From Plantago ovata (lineage: Eukaryota > Streptophyta > Magnoliopsida > Lamiales > Plantaginaceae), in assembly GCA_028274465.1 (NCBI GenBank), contig CM051458.1:84588085-84652084 (forward strand): 64,000 nucleotides of DNA, written 5' to 3'. The position numbers and the translations under genes are program-made. Below, piece by piece: positions 24,101 to 34,915 of the stretch. Each line of letters starts with the position of its first letter. The stretch's first letter is position 1. The notes beneath the pieces were generated by a model that did not search any database, had not been told where the DNA came from, and saw nothing but the letters and a program-made list of their open reading frames with translations.

Positions 24101-27100
24101 CAGTATTTTCAGCAAAAACACCCACGTGATCTCCAGTTTCATACCTGCAAAGACGCAGATTACAGGAGGAATGAAATCATTTTCAAGCTTCCGCCAAAAG
24201 GTTAAAAAGTACTCCCTCCGTCCCGATGATATGCCTAAGTTTGCTTTTTGCACGGTTTTTAATAAGTTGTTTTGTTTGGTAGTGTTATACAGTATTAATA
24301 TTGTGTGTAAATGTGGGGTATTGTGCTAAAAGAGTGTGAGATGAGAATAAAGTTAAAAGGGTGTACAAGTGGGGTCTACATTTAAAATAATATAGATGGG
24401 ATGTGGCAAATGATAAAAGGTTAAAAAGTACAATAATAAACATAAAATGTGGCAAATGATGGAGAGGCTGGGAATAGCTCTTGCATGTAATGATTATCTG
24501 CACTCTCCATATACTCTGGGGGGGGGGGGGAGGAGGGCCGAGGGGATCTTCTTTCCTGCCAGTATACTTCTTATATCACCCATCAATAAGTTTTGATACG
24601 TATGTGATACTTATCCGTTGGACAGTAAATCAATATGTGTGCCACAGATCAAAAACAGGTATCTGACTCCAAGCCAGGGCTGGACTAAGCCTTAATACAC
24701 CTGGTTCCAGTACATAGTACAGATTGTGAGGCGAATACGAGACCATAGGGGATATTACCTAAAAGGTGCTCTCGGAAAATTTAAATTATGTATTTGATTC
24801 AAGGCTGGGCAAGTGTCCTAATCTAAATTTTAGATCTTAACAAAGAATGTCTTTGTTGTTTCCAATGGGGAACTTCATTGGAAACAACATCGAACAACAA
24901 AATGTGGTTGGCCTATTGAATAGTAAGTCAATTGTTCTTATACAAGCTCTTAGTTGAGATGAGAATAGACAACAACGATGGACTATAAGCCATGGGTCTT
25001 CACCCCATTCCCTAGGAAGGAGGTTCACGAGAAGAGAAGTACTTATAGCGATAGTGTGAATAACATCAAAATGTAAAGACTTACACTATACCAGTTCCAG
25101 ATAAATCAAACTCCAGATGTATGCAAGAGCGATCAGATTTAGAAGTGTGAAGCTCTCTTTGAACAGCAACATTGACTCTTCATAAAAGCAAACAATGATA
25201 CTGTCAGTTAGCAGGCATGAATGAAATTGGTACTGATCCAACAAAAAGTTGAAATACAAAATGGTAATGATAATAATTGTTACCTGCATGGATGGTGAAT
25301 ATCGTATGAAGCATTTCCATTTGTCAGGGGCACAGTGTTATCCTCATGATGTGTCGTGGCCGGTTCATGAATCACAACTCTGTATTCTGAAATTGCAGCA
25401 GTGTAAGGGGTAGATACTGAGTTCGTATCATCCTTGTCCTTTAAAATTACATCTAATTCAGGCCACAGCTGTTCCCTCCTACAATTGGACAATAGTTGCA
25501 TGCTTATAACAGCAAAGAACTGATCTTGTGGTAGCTAGATTAATCTTAGAATTGCAAAGATAACTTAGAGCAGGTAGTTTCCTAGCATAACAACATCAAT
25601 GAAAAATAGATGGTGTACCAAGCAGTAAAATCATCTTCAATACATTGATCATCGTCTCCTAGACCAACAGTTACCAAGCGCTTAGCACCTGAAATGGTCA
25701 ACACAGTCAAACCTGCCTGCTCCGATCACAAAAATGACTAACTAGTTGATACAAAATAATAAACATAAGTATTACAAGTGACACACACAAATATTGACAA
25801 GTCTCCACTGAGAAAATAAAAAATTACTAGAAAAGAGTACGGAAAATATGGACTTTGTGCGAGCTTAAGATTTGATAATTATCACGAATTCACCTCCAGA
25901 GAATCTTGCTCTAAAGAATATTCTGCCTTAGAAAAGATGAAGTTTTTAGAAGCCAAAAGAAAAAACGCACAAAACTCCTTGGCCTATTTGAATAGAAACT
26001 ATTTGTAATTGTTTGGGATGTATTTGATGCTTTTCTGAGTTGGATTGAGGTCAGGTCAGCCGAGGTATAATTGTGTGAGGGAAGTACATTATTAGGGTGT
26101 AAAAATAAGGGAGGTGACAGTTCTCTGATTTTTATAGTTTTTGTATGATACTTCCTCTACCCAACTTCAAATTCTTGGTGTCCTTCTCATGTGTCCCAAC
26201 TTCAAATGTAATTTTCTCCCCTACTTCATATGTTATTTTCACTCTCAAACACACTTTATCCATTCGCTATCTTACTTTAATTTTAGTACCCACTTACTAC
26301 TCCCTCCGTTGCGATGAATTGTCTACATATTCCATTTTAGTCCGCTGCATTGGACTGTATACGTGTCTTTTGACAAACTTAATCTCATACCTTATTAGTG
26401 GGTCCTACCACTAAACATTAACACACCATCCTAAAAACCTCCTAAAAATATCCAAAAGCAAAAATATACAATTCAACAAAGTGGAGGGAGTGTTACTTTA
26501 TTCATTCCACCTCATATTTTATTCCTTAGTTAAACAATATTCGTTCTATTCTTAACCTCCATGCCCCTTTCAACAAGAAATTGAATCTGGGGTAAAGATA
26601 GTACTTGTATTACTTAAGTGTCTGTTTGAGCTCAGAATAGTAGGCGAAAACAGTTGAAATGGAACAGGATGTAATCCAAACATGTCTTTTGGAGTTTGGT
26701 CATTCCTGGGGTATGGAGCCATCACAAACAATAGTAGCTGCTAAAGCTTACCCAAGAAGTTGGAGGTGTAGATTAGAAGTTGGATCATATTTTCCAGAGC
26801 CCACGTCTTATCCCCATAAAAACTAACGTTTGGAATGTTATGGAAAAAATAGTTTAAATGATAATGACTGCCTGAAGCAAGTAGCAAACTGTGTATATAA
26901 AGGAAATATAGGCTGCAAATTGGGTATATTAAGGAAGTAGAAACAAAAACTAGTTTTTTTTAAATACTATTCTAATCTATGCCAGGACCAAAACATCGAG
27001 CTGCTTTGGATGTAATGTAGTCAAAGTTCAAGAGTACAGTAGGCTAAAACCCAATTTATAATGAATTGTTTACGTGATGTATTGACTATGTACATTGACA

Positions 27101-29005
27101 TAAATAATTCAAGAGAATTTTTAATGATGATAGGGAGCACATAGTATTTATTAGTAACAAAAGCATGTTGGAAGATACCTTGCTCAATTAGTTGATCGTC
27201 AATTACCTTTGCTATCTGTTCCATAAAGAGTATATTAGATAATTAAAATTTGGGGTAAATAAGATGCTCCTGAAATATTACAATGTAATATCCATGCATG
27301 CCCCCAAAAGATTATGGACCCAGATCCCCATCTCAAGAATAGTAATTGGGACATATTTGAGATGACAAGCAGAAATACCTTGTTGAAATGCTCGTACTGG
27401 CGGTTACCCAAGCCAAATACACCATATGAAAGGTTTGAAAGCCAAACCTCTTTATCTTTCACCTATATCAAGCCCATTTCGTAGTCAGCGGCATTTTATA
27501 GGTTATGGCGAAAAATAAGTAGTAATACAATACAGTACCAACCTCAGTGAACCATTTATAAAATCTAGCAGCATTATCAGTCGGCTCGCCATCTCCATAA
27601 CTGTTCAAACATTAAGATTAAGAAGATATTTAATAGTTAAGTTAAACAAAACATATTTGAGTTAAAGATTCTATCTCACGTTGCCACCATGAAAAATGCT
27701 AGTGTCTCCTTCTTGAGCTTTTCCTCATATTGTTCATCATCTGCAGCATAGTCATCCTAAACAAAAAGTCAACAGTCAAATGCCACATACTGATGCACCC
27801 AACAGAAAGCAAGATTTCGGCAATAAATAATCTCCTTGCAAGCTCTAACGTACCAGGTCCACCACTTTCACAACTGCTTTCTCATATCTTGCCTTGATCT
27901 CCTCTGCTAAAGCCTGCACAGACACATTTATGATTGAACCATATCATGTTTACATTGGTAATAAGGCGTGAGTACACTTGTTCTAAATACGCAATTATAA
28001 CAAAGTTACTTCTATAGTAAAATGTGATAGTCAGACTGAGACATCAGCACACACACGTTTATCCACGGTCATACTGAAGTTACAATTTCGTCAGTCCAAT
28101 AGCGATTCACTTGTCAGAACTCTTTCATTTAGTAGAGTTTAAAGCTAGTCAACCCTGCCAATAATTTTTAAACATGGAAAACAACAATTTGGCTCGCTCC
28201 TCCAATTGAAAAGCACTTGATCATCGACCCTTGTTCCTCGCTCATACATCCCAAGGATAAATATAAATTTCAAACTTCAAACCATGGAGTACTTGAATTT
28301 CAGCCTTCCACTTATATACAACAAATAAGTTGACTCAATACTACTAATATTAGACTATAAGTAGGGTCAGCCCAACTTGCAACTAGAAACCAAAAAATAC
28401 CGAACATCTCTTACCACCTCACTTCCACAATTAAAGAGCATAGAAGCTTCATTCTCTAGCTCCAACATTTTCACTAGATAGCATCATAGCAATAGCATTA
28501 CACACCATATTCTCCTATTCGATTAACAACTACATTCTTAATTCTATGCTCTAATATAATCAAAATGCTGAAGCCTACATACACAAAACAAACCAAATTT
28601 AATCACTAATCACCCCTTCCAATCCAAACAGCCTAAAATAAAAATTCAAACCAATTCAAATCCAAAAAATGCAAATATGCAAACAATTTTCAAATCAAAC
28701 AGACAAAACAGACAAATTACCTTGGCGAAACCCTCGGCCGTGCCAGTCTGAGTCCCGAAGAAGATGGTGAGCTTGACCTTATCAGGGCCCAAATCCTCCT
28801 CCTCTTCCTCGTTGAGCGAGAGTTTGGGTACAATGAACGGCTTCACCTCCTTGCTCCGCTGATCACCGGATCTCTTCCACAAAAACAGAACGAGACCAAC
28901 GATCACAGCCAACGACGTCGTTACAACAACCACGACGGTATCGTCGCTGAGGTTCAGCCCCAAGGCTTGCTCCATCGATCTTACCAGCTCATGCCTCGAC
29001 TCCAT
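21135..29005 (-). CDS. CPR1: NADPH-cytochrome P450 reductase (class I, ATR1-like), 18 exons
   Basis: It passes electrons from NADPH through FAD and FMN to microsomal P450s on the ER. Coding-order exons: 29005-28721, 27913-27854, 27756-27680, 27600-27543, 27462-27379, 27215-27179, 25688-25619, 25478-25284, 25177-25085, 24144-23919, 23806-23723, 23561-23410, 23286-23190, 22867-22718, 22643-22566, 22485-22363, 22084-21971, 21215-21135. The total of 2064 nt gives 687 aa. One membrane anchor lies at about residues 23-43, followed by a basic/Ser stretch and an acidic EEEEED. FMN motifs are [13 protein letters not shown] (about 83-95), [19 protein letters not shown] and [13 protein letters not shown] and NADPH motifs are [31 protein letters not shown] and [16 protein letters not shown]. 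The C-terminus is RYLRDVW, with the conserved terminal Trp. The short N-terminus before the anchor fits class I. The smallest exon is 37 nt. No frame breaks. Confidence 0.96.
24197..24431. repeat. Stowaway-like end flanked by 17-bp direct repeats, in a reductase intron
   Basis: AAAAGGTTAAAAAGTAC occurs at about 24196-24212 and again at 24415-24431. The left copy runs straight into CTCCCTCCGTCCC, the terminal sequence of Stowaway MITEs, but no matching right end is visible. The interval may be a truncated MITE or an internal duplication. A run of 12 G lies just downstream, near 24519. Confidence 0.45.
26300..26490. mobile_element. Stowaway-like MITE in a reductase intron
   Basis: The left end CTCCCTCCGTTGCGATGAAT follows TA. 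The right end reads GTGGAGGGAG, giving CTCCCTCCAC on the opposite strand. At about 190 bp with AT-rich internal sequence, it fits a diverged Stowaway (Tc1/mariner-derived) element. The right target duplication is unclear. Confidence 0.6.
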
Positions 29006-30684
29006 CTACAATCAGAATCAGTCTCTCTGTATATATGTGAATGAATGTATCTAATTCAGTATTATCGGTGTGATTATACGTACATATATAAATGTATGTA
29101 CGTGCAGTATTTGTTTGTAGAGGGGGATTGGACACGGAGTCGGTGGAGGCGGAGCTGAGCTAGCCGAGGAGATGATGGATGGTTGGGGGTTGACTAGAGG
29201 AAAGAGTTGGAGTGTGATTTTACTTTTATCGAAAAGGGCAATTTGCTTTACTCGAGAAAAAAAAAACTAAAAATTGTTTAAAGTCCCTAGAATTTAATCT
29301 GTTTACTCTTTTACTCCTCTATTGCATTAAAGAGGGGAAAATGAAAACAAAGCATTATTCACGAAATTTTAAAGTTCCTAATACTGTTTTTTTTAGGTTT
29401 TTTTACGTTTATTTTATCATTTTATGTAATGAGTGCGGTGCGGAGAAAAACATTTGTCAAAAAAAAAAAAAACGTAAACCGTTTCGAAAAATATACAACA
29501 TTAAACCGTTTCAAAAAAATATATATATATACGATCATTGAAAATCGTGCAAACATGCAATATAGAGAATTTATTTCACAACGATGTATCCAATTTTTGT
29601 TGCCACAAGTGATATGGATTTGAATCAGACACCATGTTTTTCTTTGTGCAATTAAAATAGTGATGTCTAGCGTAAAATAAGTTATATTGTCTAAATAAGA
29701 TATGACCGTTAACAAATGTAAAGGAAATAATTTTTTCATGAATTAACTCAGCCGATTTTTGCAACATGATTTATGCATGTGTGATTGCCTAACTGTCCAC
29801 ACTTTTTTTAGACGCTAACTGTCAACGCGTCAAATAATATTGAAGTATTATATGAAAATTTTGTTATTTAAAAATGATATACCAAATCTTTTTCAAATTA
29901 GCACTTTTTCTTTGTCGCGTCACAACAGGGGTTGGAGTGTGATTTTACTTTTATCGACGCTACATCAGCTCTCAATTATATTTTTGCACTTTTTCTTTGT
30001 CGAGTCGCTTCATGGGTCAAAAGTATCATTGTAATCTACTTGCAATCTATCCTCGTTAAGTTTTATTATTAAATTGTTTTTTAGGCGTAGATGGAAAACC
30101 TCATTTATGAGATTTTCCAACACAATATGAATTGCCACTTTCTCCTATTTTATCTCTCATTCCTACAACATGAGATCTAGTAATGGGATTTCACATCTGA
30201 ACACCCTTGATTGCTTTTGAGCAATCTCAAGTAAAGGGTGAATATGAATCAAACAATATAATCGACATTTAAGAGAAACTGGATAGGAGACGGTCGAGAT
30301 ATTTTTCGTGATTAGTGATAACGAAAAATAAAGATAAATAAGATATTTCATAGTGCAATTGTTAGATATTAAAATATTAGTACGGTAGGTGTAAACATTT
30401 GAAATGTGCAGTGTTGTTTGCACTAAAGAAAATAATTTAGTATCTTATGTGTAAAAAAAAGAATAGTTTAGTGCCCCACCTATTCCATTTTAAGCTTCAT
30501 AAGTTGAAATTTTTATAGCTTTGATGATCAATTATTATTAAATCATATCACTTTAGAATATAATAAAATTATATTATGAAAGTATACTTAGTTTAAATTC
30601 GCAGTATTATTTTATAATATTCTATGATGATATGATTTAGGAGTAAAATATGGTTAAAACTTAAAAAAATCAAACCTAGGAACA
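29006..30684. other. Intergenic; reductase promoter side; small dispersed duplications
   Basis: No coding region is supported. The 27-base sequence starting GTTGGAGTGTGATTTTAC occurs exactly at 29206-29232 and 29931-29957. GCACTTTTTCTTTGTCG occurs at 29901 and again at about 29986. These look like local duplications. The reductase promoter and 5' UTR should lie just right of 29005. Confidence 0.5.
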
Positions 30685-31584
30685 CACTACTAGAAATCAC
30701 TGAAATGGATATGGATTTTAGCGACGGATGTATGGAATGTATGGACTTTTAACGACTAGTAGAAGCTCAATTAGCCTATGTGTCAGCCTAATTAGACCGG
30801 ATTAGCAACGAATAGTTTTTCTTTCGTCCTTGAATAAGTTGACACTTAAAAGAAATGAAATAAAAATAAAAAAGTTGGCGACATATAATTTCATCCGTCT
30901 CAATTTTAGTTGACTACAAGAAAAAAGGAAAAGAAAGTAAAAGGTTTGCGACGGATAAGTCTATATTAAGAACGGTACTCATACCAACAAGGTGCAACTT
31001 TCTTTTCGTGAATTCATCAAGAAGAACATCAAAGTTAAAGCGGATTTTGGAGCAATTCTATGATGGGTGACCCGCTGGGAAGTTCCCGGTGCGCGCACGA
31101 GTGACGACAAAGTGCGCGAATTAGAACATGTGTTGTACTATGGGGCCAGCTTATCACCCCGGAGAGCTGCCAAGGAGTAACCTAGTCGGTTGTGGGTCGA
31201 GTCGTTACAAGTGGTAACAGAGCGGCTGGAATTGTAGGAACTGAGTGTCATTCGGGACAAAGTGCTACACTGTATCGATGGTGGGAGCCACCTCTGGAAT
31301 CATGCACGGATGGTTGGTCTCGGGACAGGGCGCAACGAGGGCGTTGCGCAATTTTAAGAGATGGTGATTGTAACGCCCCAGATTTCAAAGAGCTTAAAGG
31401 GATTGAGAACGATACTCATACCAACAAGGTGTACCTTTCTTTATTTAATTCCATTTCAGGTTATTTTTCATTCAATTTCAGTTTAGTTTCGTATATATTA
31501 TAGTATATATTTTATTCATCGTACTGGGAAATAATTGCACTGGAAAACAATTAAAAGAACTGCGTTGAATTATCCGTCGCTAAA
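30685..31584. mobile_element. CACTA-like (En/Spm) element remnant with nested TRIM
   Basis: CACTACTAGAAATCAC at 30685 matches the usual CACTA terminus. Subterminal GCGACGGAT motifs follow at about 30720 and 30948. The reverse complement, ATCCGTCGCTAAA, lies at about 31571-31583. The expected right terminus (TTTCTAGTAGTG) was not found, so the right end is decayed or lost. An LTR-type element sits inside. Confidence 0.5.
30967..31440 (+). mobile_element. Cassandra-like TRIM (short LTR element carrying 5S rRNA-like sequence), degraded
   Basis: A 5' LTR remnant ends GTCGTTACA at 31209. It is followed at once by AGTGGTAACAGAGC (31210-31223), a match to the initiator-Met-tRNA primer-binding site (usually TGGTATCAGAGC). 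A 3' LTR start, TGTAACGCCCC, lies at 31369. TACTCATACCAACAAGGTG occurs in both LTR parts (about 30978 and 31414). Within the 5' LTR, 31033-31094 aligns with the 3' half of plant 5S rRNA: AAGTTAA, then GATGGGTGACC, then CTGGGAAGT. Cassandra TRIMs are the known elements that carry 5S sequence in their LTRs. There is no coding capacity. Confidence 0.75.
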
Positions 31585-31811
31585 GAACACCCACATATCA
31601 AACTTTTAATTATTTTTCTATAATGAATTATAATCGAGATCAAGCTCAATATCGGTATCGAAAAGTGAACAAAATAAATTAGATTTTTTTTTTTTGTTTT
31701 AAAGAAACATAGAGACTCAAAACTTTATTTGTTGACCTTGATTCTTTTTTTTTTTTTTTTTGAGAAAGATGTTGACCTTGATTCCAAACATAGATCATTG
31801 AAGATGCAATA

Positions 31812-31826
31812 AAACACCCAAATGAG
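31812..31826. repeat. LINE 5' target-site duplication
   Basis: AAACACCCAAATGAG lies here and again, exactly, at 39025-39039 directly after the LINE A-tail. It marks the insertion site and fixes the element's 5' end at 31827. Confidence 0.93.
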
Positions 31827-31853
31827 GAATGAAAGTCAAAACGTCCACAAGAT

Positions 31854-33443
31854 ATGTCTCTCTGTGAAGAAAATTCCAAAACTACCTCATCACAAACCAT
31901 CAACATCGAGCCTAAACCACCCGATCTCCATCCCTCTCACCAAAACCAAAACCAATCAAGCGACAGTCAAGATAAAACACTAGATTACCCAGATCTGAGT
32001 TTAATTCAAGCAATAACAGATCCAAACCTTGTCCAAACAGATCAAGGAGAGTCCGACATGGATATCACCTTGCCGGAGCATGACAATCAAATCCAAGTAA
32101 AGTCTACATATACTAAATCTAATATGTCTTTCTTGGATGCCTGTGCAGGTACAAAAGAAGTGTTAAACTCTCCACAAATCCTTCATAACTTACCGTTGCA
32201 AGACCAAGATGGTGGTATGATGCAGCACAGTGATCGTTACAAGTTGTTTGACAAAATTCAAAAAAATTCGAAACATACTCTCTTCCCAACTTGGGCTAAA
32301 AACATCCAATTAGATAGGAATCAATATATGTCTGAAACTCAAAACAAAACAAAAAATTCAGATTTGGTAGTTACTTTTTCCATACAAGAAAGATTAAGAT
32401 TTGGAGATCAATGGAAAAAATCTTTGATTATACAAACTATGGGTTTTGTTAAATCAATACCGAATCTCGGAAAACATCTAAAAGGTATTTGGAGGCTTAC
32501 TAATATACCTTTTACGATGGATCTGAGTAACGGTTTTTACATAGTTGATTTGAACTCAGAAGAGGAGTACTTTACAGCTCTCGTGGGAGGCCCATGGCAG
32601 ATTTTCAATTACTACTTGGCAGTCCAACAATGGAGCCCGGGTTTCACGCCAAGACAACAGCTCCTTGACGTCATGATTATTTGGATCCAGCTCCACGGAT
32701 TACCGGTTGAATATTATCACATGGATGCTCTGTTCCGAATTGGGAAAAAATTAGGACGGCCGATCAAAGTCGACAATAATACGGTGCTACGGACAAGAGG
32801 TAAGTTTGCAAGGATTTGTGTTGAGTTTGATACTTCTAAACCTCTGCCCAAGGATATCCAGATAGACAATATAGTTCAACCAATTACCTATGAAATAAAA
32901 ACAGAATTCTGTCACAATTGTGGTAAAATTGGTCATTTCAGAAATAGCTGCCCAGGAAAACCACAAACAGTCAACCTCAACCATGAACCACAGAAAAACC
33001 ATGTTCCGGAATCTTACCCGGCCACCGCCACCACGAGCTCTACCAGTAAAGCTTCTGGAGAATGGCAAACAGTTCTTACTGGAACAAGGAAGAAAAGCCA
33101 AAGTGACACTCAACCAGGCCGAGACATGTCTAATAAAAATCGGCCCCCTTCTAAGCCCAATAACAACAAGCCCACAACCCAAACCAAAACAACCCAAGCC
33201 ATCAGATCTAACCAACCCACACAATCAAAGAAATCCCCAATCAGCAAAAACCAAAATAAAAATTCATTTCAACCTTTGGAGACGGATGACGTGGAAGCTG
33301 AACAGACAGCTAACTCTGTGATGGAAATTGAAGATCAGGGTAATTTTGGAATATTTGGAGTTTCTACACACGAGCACACAACACCGCCTTTTTATCCCCT
33401 TTCTAATACCGTATCCCCAATAAGCGAGTCTGCTTTCACCTAA
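31854..33443 (+). CDS. LINE ORF1 protein, DUF4283-like with CCHC zinc knuckle
   Basis: This is a 529-aa open frame starting 27 bp inside the element. After a polar N-terminal region, about residues 170-300 match the plant LINE/retroelement DUF4283 region: GIWRLTNIPFTMDLSNGFYI, then GGPWQIFNYYLAVQQWSPGF, then IWIQLHGLPVEYYH. The zinc knuckle CHNCGKIGHFRNSC (CX2CX4HX4C) lies at about residues 353-366. The tail is Ser/Thr/Asn/Lys-rich. In related elements ORF1 binds the element RNA. The frame is intact, unlike ORF2. Confidence 0.88.
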   Translation: MSLCEENSKTTSSQTINIEPKPPDLHPSHQNQNQSSDSQDKTLDYPDLSLIQAITDPNLVQTDQGESDMDITLPEHDNQIQVKSTYTKSNMSFLDACAGTKEVLNSPQILHNLPLQDQDGGMMQHSDRYKLFDKIQKNSKHTLFPTWAKNIQLDRNQYMSETQNKTKNSDLVVTFSIQERLRFGDQWKKSLIIQTMGFVKSIPNLGKHLKGIWRLTNIPFTMDLSNGFYIVDLNSEEEYFTALVGGPWQIFNYYLAVQQWSPGFTPRQQLLDVMIIWIQLHGLPVEYYHMDALFRIGKKLGRPIKVDNNTVLRTRGKFARICVEFDTSKPLPKDIQIDNIVQPITYEIKTEFCHNCGKIGHFRNSCPGKPQTVNLNHEPQKNHVPESYPATATTSSTSKASGEWQTVLTGTRKKSQSDTQPGRDMSNKNRPPSKPNNNKPTTQTKTTQAIRSNQPTQSKKSPISKNQNKNSFQPLETDDVEAEQTANSVMEIEDQGNFGIFGVSTHEHTTPPFYPLSNTVSPISESAFT

Positions 33444-33520
33444 ACACTGAAGAAATTCCCATGCAAATAATACACTCTCAGAAACATTGCTCTTGAGCCC
33501 CCCACTCAACAATTCCACCA

Positions 33521-34915
33521 GTGAATGTAATACCTCTGGCGTTGGAAATTACACTTGCACGATTATCAACAATGGAGATAATAATGCAGATCCTTCCTCC
33601 TCAAACCCCCAGACAAATAAATACCTTGCAAAAACAAACCCTAACTCAGTTCAAGAAAATTTCCCAACCTTTTCTTCTCGGCAGCAAGCGTTTTATGGAG
33701 GAGCCACCAATCTTATCACCGATGCCGGCGATGGACAGATCCCCACCGAGCTCACCAGAATTGATGATCATTGCTCACACACCACCCCGCAGAACACCAT
33801 CTCCGAGAAACCCAGCTTTCCAAACCCAAACCTCCCTCACCCAATCTCAAAGCCACATCAACTCCCAAGTCAACTCTCTCACTTTATCAAACCCTCAAGA
33901 GAACGGAATAGCAGTGGGAGCGGTGGTAGGGCACATCCCAATTTCTACCACCTTGGCTCCTCAGATCCATCCTCAGATCCAAGCTCGGATCCAACCAAAC
34001 GGACATGCATTACCGATCTCTCTCCCAATGACGCTGGATCTGGGAATCCCGCCGGTCAGTCCCAACAGCAACCACCTCAACAGAGCACGGAATGCACGGC
34101 ACCACCGCCGGAATGTCAGAAACCAGGGGACCCCACACCCACGTCCAACACACCCAACTCCGCCGCACTTGCTCAACCGCCCGAGAAATACCAACAGATC
34201 AAGAGGGTTGGCAGAATCCTTCCTCCAACAATCACCAACAGGCACAACAGGAGAGCTAACCCAATCCGCAAACCTCAATCAAAACCAAGGTCCTCCACAG
34301 CCAGCTATCTTTCGAAATCCTCCACAGCCACTAAACTTGCCCAGGCTTCGTCCCTTTCAGGACCCCACTCCCTTCTACAACCCCAACCCCCCACCTACAC
34401 CGATCCAAATGGGAGTTCTGCCTTGGGGATATCAGCCAGTCCATCCGACAATGGGACAGCTCATGCACTTGAACTCTATAGCCATTCCACAGCTATATGT
34501 CCCTCCTCCACTGAGAATCCAAAAAACTATAGATCCAATGACACTCCTGGCGATACAGACGGACTTACTGGGAAACGACAAACTGGTCAGGGAGCCGGAG
34601 ATGCTTCAATTCAAGGTGGAAGCGTATTTTACGGACCCGATTCTATTTCAGATACCAGATATGACGAACACAGTAGCTATTCAGTACCGGAACGAGGACT
34701 TGATGGATGTAAGGGGTCCCAATATTCAGCACTTTGTGGGAGTGATTCCGATGATCCAAGGTGTGTTCCAGGTAGTCAACCCCATACAGCTCAGGATGAC
34801 GGGAGAACCACACCAGATGATGATGGAAATGGGGGACGTTGCAACTCTTGATTTTTCTCTAATGAAGTTCTCACTTGGAATGTACGTGGGGCACACCGCC
34901 CAGATTTGCAGCTAG
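33521..34915 (+). CDS. LINE proline-rich open frame between ORF1 and ORF2
   Basis: This 464-codon open frame is rich in Pro, Asn, Gln and Ser. Its C-terminal part looks like folded protein (LREPEMLQFKVEAYF style hydrophobic patterning is not seen in the competing frame). Near 34862 an ATG starts MKFSLGMYVG. The endonuclease reading VLTWNVRGAH is the same DNA one frame over, which implies a one-base loss just after that ATG. An overlapping frame, 33487-34851, is also open for 454 codons and is in the endonuclease frame. I judge 33521 the likelier coding frame, but cannot exclude the other. It may be an ORF1 extension or an ORF2 N-terminal extension. Confidence 0.5.
   Translation: MNVIPLALEITLARLSTMEIIMQILPPQTPRQINTLQKQTLTQFKKISQPFLLGSKRFMEEPPILSPMPAMDRSPPSSPELMIIAHTPPRRTPSPRNPAFQTQTSLTQSQSHINSQVNSLTLSNPQENGIAVGAVVGHIPISTTLAPQIHPQIQARIQPNGHALPISLPMTLDLGIPPVSPNSNHLNRARNARHHRRNVRNQGTPHPRPTHPTPPHLLNRPRNTNRSRGLAESFLQQSPTGTTGELTQSANLNQNQGPPQPAIFRNPPQPLNLPRLRPFQDPTPFYNPNPPPTPIQMGVLPWGYQPVHPTMGQLMHLNSIAIPQLYVPPPLRIQKTIDPMTLLAIQTDLLGNDKLVREPEMLQFKVEAYFTDPILFQIPDMTNTVAIQYRNEDLMDVRGPNIQHFVGVIPMIQGVFQVVNPIQLRMTGEPHQMMMEMGDVATLDFSLMKFSLGMYVGHTAQICS

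Noticed and set aside
32787..33518. Minus-strand and alternate-frame ORFs over LINE ORF1
   Set aside because: They are shadows of ORF1, which has the CCHC knuckle and DUF4283-like region in the plus frame.
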